This document shows positions 55,059 through 64,000 of a stretch of DNA of 64,000 bases, piece after piece. Positions within the stretch are counted from its first letter, which is position 1, and each line of letters starts with the position of its first letter. The position numbers and the translations under genes are program-made. Source of the stretch: Paenisporosarcina sp. FSL H8-0542 (GTDB lineage Bacteria > Bacillota > Bacilli > Bacillales_A > Planococcaceae); assembly GCF_038632915.1 (NCBI RefSeq), contig NZ_CP152050.1, positions 751,001 through 815,000 on the forward strand, given 5' to 3'. The notes beneath the pieces were generated by a model, which was not told the origin of the DNA, did not search any database, and was given only the letters and a program-made list of their open reading frames with translations.

Positions 55059-56063
55059 ATGCTTCACTATATCGGGAGAAGACTATTGCAATTAATCCCA
55101 GTTTTGCTGGGCATGACGTTTGTCGTTTTTATGATTATTCGTGCCATTCCTGGGGACCCAGCACAAGTTATTTTGGGTCAACAAGCGACGAAAGAAGCGA
55201 TTGAGGCATTACGAGCAAAGCTCGGATTAGACAATCCGTGGTATGTCCAATATTTTGATTATCTAGGTGGATTGTTAAAGGGTGATCTTGGAGAATCTCT
55301 ACGGACAACTACACCAGTTTCTGAAGAAATTTGGCCGTATCTAGCTGCTACATTTGAATTATCTCTATTTGCGGTTCTTATAGCAGTCATTGTCGGTGTC
55401 AATGCAGGTATCATTTCTGCCTGGTTCCAAAACTCATGGTTTGACTATACAGCCATGATATTAGCGCTAGTTGGCGTGTCCATGCCGATTTTCTGGCTTG
55501 GTTTGATGATGCAATATATTTTTGGAATCGAGCTTGGCATTCTTCCAACTACAGGACGTGAAGACGTCAGGAATCCCATAGATTCAATAACCAATCTTTA
55601 TGTGTTGGATACTATTCTTCAAGGACGCTTTGATCAATTAGGCATTGTATTGAAACATCTGGTCTTACCAGGGCTAGCCCTTGCGACAATTCCGATGGCA
55701 ATCATTGCCCGTATGACTCGTTCCAGCATGCTTGATGTAATGAGATCGGATTATGTACGTACTGCACGTGCGAAAGGTCAAAAAATGTTCTGGGTTGTGT
55801 ACAAGCATGCATTGAAAAATGCAATCATCCCAGTTCTGACAATTATCGGTCTGCAAATGGGATTACTGCTTGGCGGTGCCATATTAACAGAATCCATCTT
55901 CGCGTGGCCGGGAGTTGGCCGTTACATTTATGAAGCAATCAATTTCCGCGACTACCCAGTAATCCAATCAGGTATTCTTGTCGTGGCATTTATCTTCGTT
56001 ATGATTAATTTGTTAATTGATATTCTTTACAGTTTGATTGATCCACGAATTAAATACGATTAA
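55059..56063 (+). CDS. Peptide ABC transporter permease, DppB/GsiC type
   Basis: 334 aa, six membrane helices. The N-terminal IGRRLLQLIPVLLGMTFVVF and the EAA loop segment YVRTARAKGQKMFWVVYKHA are typical. ATG 55059 with GAGAGGTG upstream is preferred to GTG 55050. Confidence 0.9.
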   Translation: MLHYIGRRLLQLIPVLLGMTFVVFMIIRAIPGDPAQVILGQQATKEAIEALRAKLGLDNPWYVQYFDYLGGLLKGDLGESLRTTTPVSEEIWPYLAATFELSLFAVLIAVIVGVNAGIISAWFQNSWFDYTAMILALVGVSMPIFWLGLMMQYIFGIELGILPTTGREDVRNPIDSITNLYVLDTILQGRFDQLGIVLKHLVLPGLALATIPMAIIARMTRSSMLDVMRSDYVRTARAKGQKMFWVVYKHALKNAIIPVLTIIGLQMGLLLGGAILTESIFAWPGVGRYIYEAINFRDYPVIQSGILVVAFIFVMINLLIDILYSLIDPRIKYD

Positions 56064-56080
56064 GAAGGAGGAATCTCATA

Positions 56081-56974
56081 ATGGTCGGATTCGCGCCTAA
56101 ACCATCAGATGTAGTAGCACAACAAGATAAAGTAGCGGGCCCTTGGCATGAAGCTTGGCGAAGCTTTAAGAAAAGTAAAGTCGCCGTAGTCGGAGCTGGG
56201 ATTGTTCTCTTCTTTATCATCGTGGCATTCATAGGACCTTGGATAGCACCACAAGGCATAAATGAGCAAGATTTACCCAATCGATTGCAGGCACCATCTG
56301 TTGCTCATTGGTTCGGAACAGATGACATGGGCCGAGATATATTGTCTCGCATTATCCATGGTGCACGTATTTCATTATGGGTTGGATTCTTCTCAGTAAT
56401 CGGTTCGGTGGTTGCAGGAAGTATTTTAGGAATTGTAGCAGGTTATTATGGTAAGTGGGTGGATGCGGTTATTTCCCGCATTTTCGATATCATGCTCGCA
56501 TTTCCAAGTATCTTACTGGCAATCGCTGTCGTATCGGTATTGGGACCTTCCTTGCAAAATGCATTAATTGCCATTGCCATCATTAACATTCCGAACTTCG
56601 GTCGATTGATTCGATCAAAAGTTTTGAGTATTAAGGAAGAAGAGTATATCACTTCAGCAAAAGCAATCGGTATGCAGGATATCCGAATATTATTCTCGCA
56701 TATTTTACCGAACTCAATGGCACCAGTTATCGTGCAAGGCACACTTGCCATAGCAACCGCCATTATTGAAGCGGCAGCACTTGGTTTCCTTGGTCTTGGT
56801 GCAGAAGCTCCGGCTCCGGAGTGGGGCAAAATGCTGGCAGATTCCAAAATGTATTTAATTAATGCTCCTTGGACCATGATTTTCCCAGGTATCGCCATTA
56901 TGCTGACGGTATTGGGATTCAATTTAATGGGAGATGGATTGCGTGATGCACTGGATCCACGCATGAAGAACTAG
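56081..56974 (+). CDS. Peptide ABC transporter permease, DppC/GsiD type
   Basis: 297 aa with six membrane helices, the N-terminal OppC_N domain (AWRSFKKSKVAVVGAGIVLF), HWFGTDDMGRDILSRIIHGAR, and the EAA loop EEYITSAKAIGMQDIRILFS. Last gene of the importer operon, 17 nt after its partner. Confidence 0.9.
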   Translation: MVGFAPKPSDVVAQQDKVAGPWHEAWRSFKKSKVAVVGAGIVLFFIIVAFIGPWIAPQGINEQDLPNRLQAPSVAHWFGTDDMGRDILSRIIHGARISLWVGFFSVIGSVVAGSILGIVAGYYGKWVDAVISRIFDIMLAFPSILLAIAVVSVLGPSLQNALIAIAIINIPNFGRLIRSKVLSIKEEEYITSAKAIGMQDIRILFSHILPNSMAPVIVQGTLAIATAIIEAAALGFLGLGAEAPAPEWGKMLADSKMYLINAPWTMIFPGIAIMLTVLGFNLMGDGLRDALDPRMKN

Positions 56975-56983
56975 TTAGTTACT

Positions 56984-57019
56984 GAAGAAGTCATTCCTTT
57001 TTAGGGAATGGCTTCTTTT
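56984..57019 (+). terminator. Intrinsic terminator of the peptide ABC operon
   Basis: GAAGTCATTCC / GGGAATGGCTTC stem with wobble, T5. Confidence 0.8.
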
Positions 57020-57113
57020 TATGGGATGTAGGGCGTCTGTTGGCTGAGCTTCCGGTTAGTTGGACAAATAAGCATTTTAGTCGGGGTAGGGAAAAAATGA
57101 AAATCGTCTGCAC

Positions 57114-57149
57114 GAAAAAGCAGCCATCTCACTGAAGAGATGACTGCCC
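57114..57149 (-). terminator. Intrinsic terminator of ygaE-like gene
   Basis: On the minus strand GGCAGTCATCTC / GAGATGGCTGC with a six-base loop, followed by TTTTTC. Confidence 0.8.
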
Positions 57150-57155
57150 TATCAA

Positions 57156-58235
57156 TTAAAATCCATCTTCAAGCTCGACTTTTATTTCTTCACCGTGATA
57201 ATTCTGGTGGGAAATGATAAGCGTATCTAAGTGTTCCAGTTGTTCTTCATAATCCAAAATTGCAGAAAGTACATGCAGTAAATGATATGAAGAAAAAGAC
57301 TCTTCTTCTTTGGAGAGTGCGATTTCTCTCGCGAATATTTCCATTACTTCATGACGTTGAAGCGTAGCATCACTGCCGTTCCAAAACGAATGTTCCGGTT
57401 TTAACTTTCCTGTATATTTCAGATGTAGCTGTTCATGATATGTCAACAAAAAGTCCAGTCTTTCTTGAATCATCAAACGAAATTGATCTGGGAGATTGGC
57501 CAATTCATTTTCATGTAAATGAAGACGTTTCAGAACATCCCAGCTTTTATTAGCGGTTGAAATCATTTGACGATATACCACAAGTTTTCGGGCTTTCGCA
57601 CGTTTTTCATTTCGGAAGTAGCTACGCTCTTCTTTATAGAATAAATAAAACTGATCGACTTTTATTAATCGTTCTCGCAACTTTTCAAGCGTATGTTTTG
57701 TGGCATTATGTTCAGAAGCTTGACGTTCCGCTAATCGCGTCCAGCGAATCAACTCATCGGTAGTCGAATGAATCGATTGAAATAACTTGGTTTCATACTT
57801 CGGTGGCATGAATACTAAGTTAACTACAAATGCGGCAAGCACACCGACCACAATAGTTGTAAAACGAATTAGAGCAAATGTTATAAAGTCATCGTTCTGT
57901 ACTTCCATAATCGCAATAATTGTCACAAGCGCAAGTGAAATGGACTTCTCTAATTTTAATTTCAACATGATAGCAATCGTGATAACAGCGGCTAAACCCA
58001 CGGCTACATAATTGTGGCCAAATAAAAGAGCAAAAATAACTGCAATTCCTGCACCAATAATATTACCTTGAATCTGTTCAATAATTGTTAAATAGGAGCG
58101 GTAAATGGAAGGTTGAAGGGCAAATATTGCCGCGATTCCTGCAAAAACAGGAGACGGTAAATGCAATAAATCAGCCATGTAGAGCGCAAAAACGATTGCG
58201 ACACCTGTTTTAACGATTCGTGCACCAAGTTTCAT
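57156..58235 (-). CDS. FUSC/aromatic-acid-exporter family protein, YgaE-like
   Basis: 359 aa. The first 145 residues form about six membrane helices (FUSC-like, starting KLGARIVKTGVAIVFALYMADLL); the remainder is a soluble helical domain rich in Glu, Lys and Arg. Same place and size as B. subtilis YgaE. Members are proposed exporters; the substrate is unknown. Confidence 0.85.
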   Translation of the reverse strand: MKLGARIVKTGVAIVFALYMADLLHLPSPVFAGIAAIFALQPSIYRSYLTIIEQIQGNIIGAGIAVIFALLFGHNYVAVGLAAVITIAIMLKLKLEKSISLALVTIIAIMEVQNDDFITFALIRFTTIVVGVLAAFVVNLVFMPPKYETKLFQSIHSTTDELIRWTRLAERQASEHNATKHTLEKLRERLIKVDQFYLFYKEERSYFRNEKRAKARKLVVYRQMISTANKSWDVLKRLHLHENELANLPDQFRLMIQERLDFLLTYHEQLHLKYTGKLKPEHSFWNGSDATLQRHEVMEIFAREIALSKEEESFSSYHLLHVLSAILDYEEQLEHLDTLIISHQNYHGEEIKVELEDGF

Positions 58236-58261
58236 ATATGCTTTATTTCCTTTCCGACTTC

Positions 58262-58288
58262 TTAAAAAAGGCTTAATAAAATGCCTTT
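58262..58288 (-). terminator. Weak intrinsic terminator after hemL
   Basis: AAGGC / GCCTT hairpin with a ten-base loop and T6 on the minus strand, 25 nt before the ygaE-like gene. The 235-base gap between hemL and this gene also holds a CTCGATGGAA direct repeat (two copies 18 nt apart), with no gene. Confidence 0.45.
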
Positions 58289-58470
58289 CTGAAACTCTTT
58301 ATTGTCTAGCTTGTTAGACCAGACTGCACCTCCATTTCATTCCTTCCATCGAGAAAAGGTTTCCATCGAGTTGTTGCAACACAAGAGTCTGTCTAAATTG
58401 GCCTGGATTGCTTTCTGAGTGACAGGCTTTTTGCTACTTTACAGCAGGGCAGCTTTTGGGTCAACCATAC

Positions 58471-59760
58471 TTAGGCAAGTTTTGAAAATGCATAATCCAC
58501 AGCGATTAACGATTGTTTAACATCTTCTTCAGTGTGAGCAGTCGTCAGGAACCAAGCCTCATACTTCGAAGGAGCCAAGTTGATACCCTGTTCCAGCATT
58601 AGTTTAAAGAATCGTCCAAAAATCTCGCCATCAGTCGCTTCGGCTTGTTCATAATTTTCTACTTTCACATCCGTGAAGTAAATTGTCAATGCACCCATTA
58701 AACGATTGATTGTGATTGTCACGTCATGTTTAGCGGCTGCTTTCAAAATACCTTCTTCCAACAGTGCACCTAAACGATCCATTTCTTCATATATACCCGG
58801 TTGCTTCAGTACTTCTAAACATGCAATTCCAGATAATATAGACGCTGGATTTCCTGCCATAGTTCCCGCTTGGTAAGCTGGTCCTAGTGGTGCGACTTGT
58901 TCCATAATTTCTTTTCGTCCGCCGTATGCGCCGATTGGCAAGCCACCCCCGATGATTTTCCCAAGAGCAGTCAAATCAGGTGTCAAACCAAGTAAATCTT
59001 GTGCACCACCGTAGTGGAAGCGGAATGCTGTAATTACTTCATCATAAACAATAAGTGCACCTTTTTGTTTGGCAATATCATGCACAAGAGGTAAAAAGCC
59101 TTCTTTCGGTTCGACAATCCCAAAATTACCGACGATAGGTTCAACTAAAATACAAGCAATTTCGTCGCCCCATTTTTCCATCGCTTCTTTATAAGCTTCT
59201 GGATTATTAAAAGGAATGGTGATTACTTCTTTTGCGATAGATTTAGGGACACCAGCAGAGTCAGGAGTACCCAGTGTCGCAGGGCCAGAACCGGCAGCTA
59301 CAAGAACCAAATCCGAATGACCATGGTAACATCCAGCAAATTTCATGATTTTGGTACGTCCTGTATAAGCACGTGATACTCGAATCGTCGTCATGACCGC
59401 TTCTGTTCCCGAATTCACAAAACGGACTTTATCCATCCCAGGCATAGCTTCTTTCAGCATTTTTGCGAATTTCACTTCATGAGGAGTAGGTGTACCATAC
59501 AATAATCCATTTTCAGCTGCCTTAGTAATGGCCTGCGTAATATGTGGATGGGCATGCCCAGTAATGATGGGACCATAAGCTGCAAGATAGTCAATGTATT
59601 TGTTGCCATCTACATCCCAAAAGTATGCTCCTTGTGCTCTTTCCATGACAGTTGGTGAACCGCCACCGACTGCTTTGTATGAACGTGAAGGGCTGTTAAC
59701 GCCTCCAACGATATGTTGTAAAGCTTCTTCATGTAATGCTTCTGACTTAGTTCTATTCAT
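58471..59760 (-). CDS. hemL: Glutamate-1-semialdehyde 2,1-aminomutase (GsaB/HemL2)
   Basis: PLP enzyme making 5-aminolevulinate for haem and corrinoid synthesis. Segments: [29 protein letters not shown] and the PLP-lysine motif [17 protein letters not shown]. 429 aa. ATG 59760 follows GGAGGA; a longer reading adds 15 residues. By position it equals B. subtilis gsaB, the second HemL. Confidence 0.9.
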   Translation of the reverse strand: MNRTKSEALHEEALQHIVGGVNSPSRSYKAVGGGSPTVMERAQGAYFWDVDGNKYIDYLAAYGPIITGHAHPHITQAITKAAENGLLYGTPTPHEVKFAKMLKEAMPGMDKVRFVNSGTEAVMTTIRVSRAYTGRTKIMKFAGCYHGHSDLVLVAAGSGPATLGTPDSAGVPKSIAKEVITIPFNNPEAYKEAMEKWGDEIACILVEPIVGNFGIVEPKEGFLPLVHDIAKQKGALIVYDEVITAFRFHYGGAQDLLGLTPDLTALGKIIGGGLPIGAYGGRKEIMEQVAPLGPAYQAGTMAGNPASILSGIACLEVLKQPGIYEEMDRLGALLEEGILKAAAKHDVTITINRLMGALTIYFTDVKVENYEQAEATDGEIFGRFFKLMLEQGINLAPSKYEAWFLTTAHTEEDVKQSLIAVDYAFSKLA

Positions 59761-59888
59761 ATTTATATCCTCCGTTCCTTTTCTAACATCCTTAATAATA
59801 GACAAAAAGGAAGGAGAACGCCAAGAAAATTGAAACTCCTGCCATTCTTAGGTACGATTAAACAAATAGTAAAGTGGAGGGAATGTTC

Positions 59889-60368
59889 ATGACAACACTT
59901 GAAGGCATGCAAGCACCAGATTTCACATTACGAAACGAAAAAGGGGAAGAAGTTTCACTGCGAAATTACGCTGGGAATAAATATGTGCTGCTTTATTTTT
60001 ATCCGAAAGATTCTACTCCAGGGTGCACAACTGAAGCGTGTGATTTCAGAGATATGCACGAATCTTTCCGTGACCTGAATGCCGTTATTTTAGGAGTCAG
60101 CCCAGACGGGGAACGAGCGCACACAAAGTTCATTGAAAAACACGGATTACCATTTTCATTATTGATTGATGAAGACCATGCAGTTGCAGAGTCGTATGGA
60201 GTTTGGGTTCTTAAAAAAATGTTTGGTAAAGAATATATGGGAATCGAACGTTCCACATTCCTAATCGATCCGACGGGAACTGTCGTAAAAGAATGGCGTA
60301 AAGTAAAAGTGAAGGGACACGTGGAAGATGCTCTCGTAACTTTGCGTGAATTAGTGACAGCTAAATGA
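59889..60368 (+). CDS. bcp: Thiol peroxidase Bcp (peroxiredoxin)
   Basis: 159 aa thioredoxin-fold peroxidase reducing H2O2 and organic peroxides. Peroxidatic Cys46 in STPGCTTEAC and resolving Cys51, the classic Bcp pair. ATG 59889 is chosen, with GGAGGG 8 nt upstream. Same position as B. subtilis ygaF. Overlaps the next gene by 4 nt (ATGA). Confidence 0.9.
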   Translation: MTTLEGMQAPDFTLRNEKGEEVSLRNYAGNKYVLLYFYPKDSTPGCTTEACDFRDMHESFRDLNAVILGVSPDGERAHTKFIEKHGLPFSLLIDEDHAVAESYGVWVLKKMFGKEYMGIERSTFLIDPTGTVVKEWRKVKVKGHVEDALVTLRELVTAK

Positions 60369-61312
60369 TCAATGTACTTTTTACTTTTCCGGTTAAGGAA
60401 TATTTGATAGAAGAATTACTGACTGAGTTTCCGAAAGTTGAGTTCATTTTTTCTTCTATTAAAGATGAAAATGCACTTAAACGAGCTGAAATCATTGTGA
60501 CCTATGGCGAAGATATTTCAAAAGAAACACTTGATCAAGCACTTTCGTTGAAATGGCTCATGGTTGCTTCTGCGGGATTAGAAAAAATGCCGCTTCGTGA
60601 TATTGCGAAGCGAAACATTTTAGTTACCAATGTCAAAGGTATTCACAAAACACCAATGTCTGAATCCGTCCTAGCACATTTACTTGCCCTTAAACGTGCT
60701 TTACCGTGGATGTATAAACAACAGGAAAACAGTGAATGGAGTAAGCGCTCAGGGTCTATGGAGCTTTTTGGAAGTACGGCTCTGATAATTGGCCCTGGTG
60801 CTATCGGCAGTGAAATCGGTCGGTTGTTGCAAGCGTTTGGCGTAACAACAATTGGTTGCAATCGCTCTGGGCGAAAAGCACCCAACATGAATGCAATGAT
60901 TACTTTTGATCAATTAAATGAAGAACTACCCAAAGTTGATATCATCATTTCTGTCTTACCAAGTACATCGGAAACAAGGGGTCTTATTACATATAATCAT
61001 TTCGTATTAATGAAGGAAGATGCAATTTTTATGAATTTTGGTCGTGGTGATCTGGTAAAAGAGGAACAACTCATACAAGCAATGAAGGAACGTCAAATTG
61101 CTTATGCTGTTCTTGATGTTTTTGAGAGTGAACCACTTGATGACAGTCATCCGCTTTGGAAAATGGAAGGGGTTATTGTTTCACCTCATGTTTCCAGCCA
61201 TTCTTCAGAATATGTACCACGAGCTCTAAAGATTTTCCGGCATAACCTACATGAATGGATGGAAACGGGATCGAATTTTCAAAATGTCATAGACTTAGAA
61301 AAGGGGTATTAA
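60365..61312 (+). CDS. D-2-hydroxyacid dehydrogenase family protein
   Basis: 315 aa NAD(P)-dependent oxidoreductase. Nucleotide motif IGPGAIGSEIGRLL (mid-protein); catalytic Arg in NFGRGDLV, Glu in VFESEPL and His in SPHVSSHSS. Substrate unknown. Coupled to bcp by overlap and followed after one base by the cobalamin adenosyltransferase gene. Confidence 0.85.
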   Translation: MINVLFTFPVKEYLIEELLTEFPKVEFIFSSIKDENALKRAEIIVTYGEDISKETLDQALSLKWLMVASAGLEKMPLRDIAKRNILVTNVKGIHKTPMSESVLAHLLALKRALPWMYKQQENSEWSKRSGSMELFGSTALIIGPGAIGSEIGRLLQAFGVTTIGCNRSGRKAPNMNAMITFDQLNEELPKVDIIISVLPSTSETRGLITYNHFVLMKEDAIFMNFGRGDLVKEEQLIQAMKERQIAYAVLDVFESEPLDDSHPLWKMEGVIVSPHVSSHSSEYVPRALKIFRHNLHEWMETGSNFQNVIDLEKGY

Positions 61313-61313
61313 C

Positions 61314-61865
61314 GTGAAAATTTATACTAAAACAGGCGACAAAGGGACAACTTCACTTATTTATGGATCGCGAGTTGCAAAGAATGATGCTTTGGTAGAA
61401 GCTTATGGTACATGCGACGAAGCGAATTCCATGATAGGAGTTGCCCTCAGTTTTATCCAAAATGAGTTTTTTGAAGAAAAAGAGACTGTTTTGCAAGCTT
61501 TCCATCAAATCCAAACTACCCTTTTTCATGTGGGAGCGGAACTGGCCACACCTGCTGGAAAAGAAGTGAAATGGAAACTGGAAGATAGTGAAATCACAAA
61601 ACTTGAAAATTTAATCGATGAATGGGATGCGCAGTTGCCGTCATTACAAAACTTCATTTTGCCTAGCGGTCATCCTGCCGGGGCGACCCTGCATGTAGCT
61701 CGCACCATAGTTCGACGCGCTGAGCGTTCTGCGGTCAGTATTGGCGATAGCGTATCTCCACTTGTTTTAGCTTACTTAAACCGTTTATCTGATTTCTTAT
61801 TTGTTGCTGCACGCTTCGTTAACTTGCGCCTAGGTCAGAAAGAAAAAGGATTACACGCTGAGTAG
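61314..61865 (+). CDS. Cob(I)yrinic acid a,c-diamide adenosyltransferase, PduO type
   Basis: 183 aa. ATP-binding N-terminus YTKTGDKGTTSLIYG and the VRRAERSAV helix define PduO-type ATP:cob(I)alamin adenosyltransferases (YvqK in B. subtilis), which make adenosylcobalamin. GTG start after AAAAGGGG. Third gene of the bcp operon. Confidence 0.85.
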   Translation: MKIYTKTGDKGTTSLIYGSRVAKNDALVEAYGTCDEANSMIGVALSFIQNEFFEEKETVLQAFHQIQTTLFHVGAELATPAGKEVKWKLEDSEITKLENLIDEWDAQLPSLQNFILPSGHPAGATLHVARTIVRRAERSAVSIGDSVSPLVLAYLNRLSDFLFVAARFVNLRLGQKEKGLHAE

Positions 61866-61887
61866 GCCTTGATGTAATGGGTTTTTG

Positions 61888-61934
61888 TTGACTTTTTCGT
61901 TACTTCTTTCTTATACTAATTGTAACGATTATAA
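61888..61934 (+). promoter_or_regulatory. perR promoter with PerR box at the start site
   Basis: TTGACT (61888-61893), 18-nt spacer, TATACT (61912-61917). TTGTAACGATTATAA at 61920-61934 matches the PerR consensus TTATAATnATTATAA at 12 of its 14 defined bases and covers the start site, so PerR should repress itself. Confidence 0.8.
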
Positions 61935-61967
61935 AATAATAATCTTTATGAAGTGAGGTGCATGGCG

Positions 61968-62411
61968 ATGACTGAAATGCATTTACGTGACGCATTGGAT
62001 AATTTGAAATCAACAGGAGTCCGAATTACACCACAGCGTCATGCGATTTTAGAATTTCTCATCCAATCCATGATTCATCCAACAGCAGATGATATATATA
62101 GAGCGCTTGAAGGGAAATTCCCAAACATGAGCGTAGCGACGGTATATAATAATCTTCGTGTTTTTAGAGAAGCCGGATTAGTAAAAGAATTAACCTATGG
62201 CGATTCATCGAGTCGGTTTGATTTCGTTACCAATGATCACTATCACATTATTTGTGATAATTGTGGCAAAATTGTTGATTTCCATTATCCAGGTTTAGAT
62301 GAGGTAGAACAATTAGCTTCTCACGTCACTGGATTCAAAGTAAATTCGCATCGTATGGAGATTTACGGAACATGTCCGAACTGTGAAACATCAGCTATAA
62401 AAGTTCAATAG
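61968..62411 (+). CDS. perR: Peroxide-sensing repressor PerR (Fur family)
   Basis: 147 aa. With ATG 61968 the regulatory-metal ligands fall at His37, Asp85, His91, His93 and Asp104 and the structural zinc cysteines at 96, 99, 136 and 139, the same numbers as in B. subtilis PerR. This fixes both identity and start (AGTGAGGTG is 7 nt upstream). Fe-catalysed oxidation of His37/His91 releases DNA. Same position as in B. subtilis, after bcp. Confidence 0.95.
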   Translation: MTEMHLRDALDNLKSTGVRITPQRHAILEFLIQSMIHPTADDIYRALEGKFPNMSVATVYNNLRVFREAGLVKELTYGDSSSRFDFVTNDHYHIICDNCGKIVDFHYPGLDEVEQLASHVTGFKVNSHRMEIYGTCPNCETSAIKVQ

Positions 62412-62416
62412 TAAAC

Positions 62417-62445
62417 AAAAAGAGCATTTCGGTGCTCTTTTTTTT
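62417..62445 (+). terminator. Intrinsic terminator of perR
   Basis: AAAGAGCA / TGCTCTTT with a TTTCGG-type loop and T8. Confidence 0.9.
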
Positions 62446-62450
62446 GTACA

Positions 62451-62486
62451 AAAAAAGGGCTAACATTCTATAATGAATGTTAGCCC
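62451..62486 (-). terminator. Intrinsic terminator of ygzB-like gene
   Basis: GGGCTAACATTC / GAATGTTAGCCC perfect 12-bp stem, T6-7 on the minus strand. Confidence 0.9.
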
Positions 62487-62495
62487 ACTTGGTTA

Positions 62496-62840
62496 TTATC
62501 TTTTTCGGTTTAAAGATTCATCAAATTCCTGACCTTCTAAAGTAGGATCTAATGTAAGTGGTTCTTTACAATACATACACATATCAACACGACCTAAAAC
62601 TTTGGTATACTTTCCGCAGTTAGGGCAGACAACTTGAACTGCTTTCGTGGAAAGCATTCCAATCCATGCGTATACACCTGTGCTGCCTATAATGGCTAGC
62701 AGACCTAAAAACATAAACAGAGTCATGACGATTTGATTTTCTCGGAAGAAGATGCCGATATACATGATGACAAAACCGATGAAAATCAATGATAATGCAA
62801 ACGAACGAATTCGATTTATTTTATTTTTATAAGGTTTCAT
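62496..62840 (-). CDS. UPF0295 membrane protein, YgzB-like
   Basis: 114 aa, two membrane helices, then a cytoplasmic zinc-ribbon-like end with CPNC and CMYC pairs. Matches YgzB (117 aa), of unknown function. ATG 62840 follows AAGGAGGA; the longer reading upstream is rejected. Confidence 0.9.
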   Translation of the reverse strand: MKPYKNKINRIRSFALSLIFIGFVIMYIGIFFRENQIVMTLFMFLGLLAIIGSTGVYAWIGMLSTKAVQVVCPNCGKYTKVLGRVDMCMYCKEPLTLDPTLEGQEFDESLNRKR

Positions 62841-62967
62841 ATTGTGTTCCTCCTTAATCATGTTTACTATACCATAATTGGTAGTGTAAATCGTTTGAAG
62901 GAATCTCACAACCTTTGTCGAAAAAAGAACATATACCATTTTGATTAATTTATGAGGGGGACTTCCG

Positions 62968-63855
62968 TTGGAACAAATTCTGCGTCCTATTTATCAGGAA
63001 AGAGCGAGCCAACCAAATACGCTCGGCGTCATTTTAGTCGAGAAGAGAGAAAAAGTTAGTCAAATAACGGATACATTCGATACTATTCTTTTAATATTAG
63101 CTAAAGATGCAACACAGCCTGTGTTTACGAAACATTATACATTTAACGATAAAAAAGCAGCGATGCACATTGTTACTGAGAAACAGTTACGGAAATGGTT
63201 ACTTCTTGGAACTAATAGAAAAATCGTGGACTGGATTTTTTATGGACGTGTCATGTTCGACCGTAATGAATTTGTTCATGAATTGAAAACTGAGTTAAAA
63301 GATTTTCCCTTTTATGGACGTAAAATTAAAATGGGAATTGAATTTGCAAAACTTTTGCGTCGTTATTTAGAAGGAAAAGTGTTCTTTGAACAAAAAAACT
63401 ACATGGATGCATACAATCATATTGTGGATTCCTTGCACCATCTTGCACGACTGGCTGTTTTTGAAAACGGCATGCATCCTGAAGTAACTGTTTGGTCGCA
63501 GGTCAAAATAATTGAACCCTCCATCTATAAACTATATGAAGAATTGCTATCAAGCGAAGAACCAATCGATAAAAGATTGGAGCTATTGTTCTTAGCAAGT
63601 GAGTTTATGATCCATTCAAGAACCAAAGACGGGTCACGTCATATATTAGAAGTCATGAGCCAAAAAGATCATTGGACGATTCAAGAATTGCACGAACAAG
63701 AAGAGCTCAGAAACTATTCGGTCGACTTGGAAGTCTTTATTGAATTTCTTGTAGAGAAGGGCTACATCCACGTAGAACGAATAGAGACGAAGAGTGATAA
63801 AATCTTTCACCGCTACTATAAAGTTGAACAAATTGATGAGGAAGCACCACAGTAA
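62968..63855 (+). CDS. Nucleotidyltransferase-like protein, YgxA-like
   Basis: 295 aa. N-terminal nucleotidyltransferase-like domain, a central helical part ([18 protein letters not shown]) and a C-terminal winged-helix region ([13 protein letters not shown]). Matches YgxA, which precedes an rrn operon in B. subtilis too. Starts at TTG 62968 after GAGGGGG. The reaction is unknown. Confidence 0.85.
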   Translation: MEQILRPIYQERASQPNTLGVILVEKREKVSQITDTFDTILLILAKDATQPVFTKHYTFNDKKAAMHIVTEKQLRKWLLLGTNRKIVDWIFYGRVMFDRNEFVHELKTELKDFPFYGRKIKMGIEFAKLLRRYLEGKVFFEQKNYMDAYNHIVDSLHHLARLAVFENGMHPEVTVWSQVKIIEPSIYKLYEELLSSEEPIDKRLELLFLASEFMIHSRTKDGSRHILEVMSQKDHWTIQELHEQEELRNYSVDLEVFIEFLVEKGYIHVERIETKSDKIFHRYYKVEQIDEEAPQ

Positions 63856-63888
63856 ATAAGGCGCTTGAAAAAGCGTCTTATTTTTTTC
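63856..63888 (+). terminator. Intrinsic terminator
   Basis: TAAGGCGCTT / AAGCGTCTTA with a GAAA tetraloop and T7, insulating the following rrn promoters. Confidence 0.9.
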
Positions 63889-63918
63889 TTGACGTTTGAA
63901 TAAAAGCCTGTATATAAT
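63889..63918 (+). promoter_or_regulatory. rRNA operon promoter P1
   Basis: TTGACG (63889-63894), 18-nt spacer, TATAAT (63913-63918). Tandem with a second promoter and placed after ygxA as in B. subtilis, where 16S rRNA follows. Confidence 0.75.
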
Positions 63919-63968
63919 AGTAAACGTCGCTGAGCAACACAGCATGAAAAAATAGATTTAAAAAGTGC

Positions 63969-63997
63969 TTGACTCTCTTACTTTAAAGTGCTAAATT
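63969..63997 (+). promoter_or_regulatory. rRNA operon promoter P2
   Basis: TTGACT (63969-63974), 17-nt spacer, TAAATT (63992-63997). The window ends at this point, before any rRNA sequence. Confidence 0.75.
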
Positions 63998-64000
63998 AGA

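Overview
The window looks like a chromosome segment of a low-GC, endospore-forming Firmicute, most likely Planococcaceae (Lysinibacillus, Viridibacillus, Paenisporosarcina or Sporosarcina type). Sporulation is indicated by a gamma-type SASP (sspE), the cortex delta-lactam de-N-acetylase PdaA and a KinB-like sensor kinase. A D-aspartate ligase/aspartate racemase pair predicts a Lys-D-Asp peptidoglycan cross-bridge, which fits Planococcaceae rather than Bacillus. From about 37.4 kb to the end the gene order follows the B. subtilis yfk-yfj-yfh-yga region from memory (yfkF, pdaA, yfhF, recX, yfhH, yfhJ, yfhP, mutY, fabL, sspE, ygaC, ygaD, ygaE, hemL, bcp, perR, ygzB, ygxA). As there, it leads into an rRNA operon: the window ends on tandem rrn-type promoters just before the 16S gene would start.

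Layout. 0-2.7 kb: a ribA-ribD-HAD phosphatase operon behind a perfect sigma-A promoter with a palindromic operator and no FMN riboswitch. 2.9-9.6 kb: HEAT protein, S66 carboxypeptidase, rRNA methyltransferase, KinB-like kinase, YlbC-like CAP protein, VanZ protein and a small FbpA-family protein. 9.8-15.6 kb: a decayed amidase, the D-Asp ligase/racemase pair, and a coupled helicase-M29 aminopeptidase-GDSL hydrolase run. 15.6-20.2 kb: small membrane proteins, an M20 peptidase, TPP riboswitch plus thiT, map, tspO and a PPK2 remnant. 20.2-30.9 kb: pepF, GNAT, a frameshifted DUF4395 gene, carbonic anhydrase, bacterial NO synthase, mreBH, a second M29 aminopeptidase and psuK-psuG. 31-37.4 kb: a flavin monooxygenase remnant, yfkK/YtxH/yfkH-like genes, a P1B-4 ATPase with a PerR-like box, class I fumarase, and a gene-free stretch with a 21-nt periodic repeat and two large palindromic elements. 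37.4-64 kb: the conserved block described above, interrupted by a five-gene dipeptide/oligopeptide ABC operon between ygaD and ygaE.

Common themes. Redox and iron control: perR carries the full set of PerR metal ligands and a PerR-like box just after its promoter; a second box overlaps the -10 of the P1B-4 ATPase. Bcp, NO synthase and an Fe-S fumarase are in the same window. Cell envelope: D-Asp ligase/racemase, MreBH, PdaA, an LD-carboxypeptidase-like enzyme and a CAP protein. Most transcription units end in clear intrinsic terminators, many of them bidirectional. Four decayed or frameshifted genes are present (amidase, PPK2, flavin monooxygenase, DUF4395). No tRNA, CRISPR array, prophage or insertion sequence was recognised.
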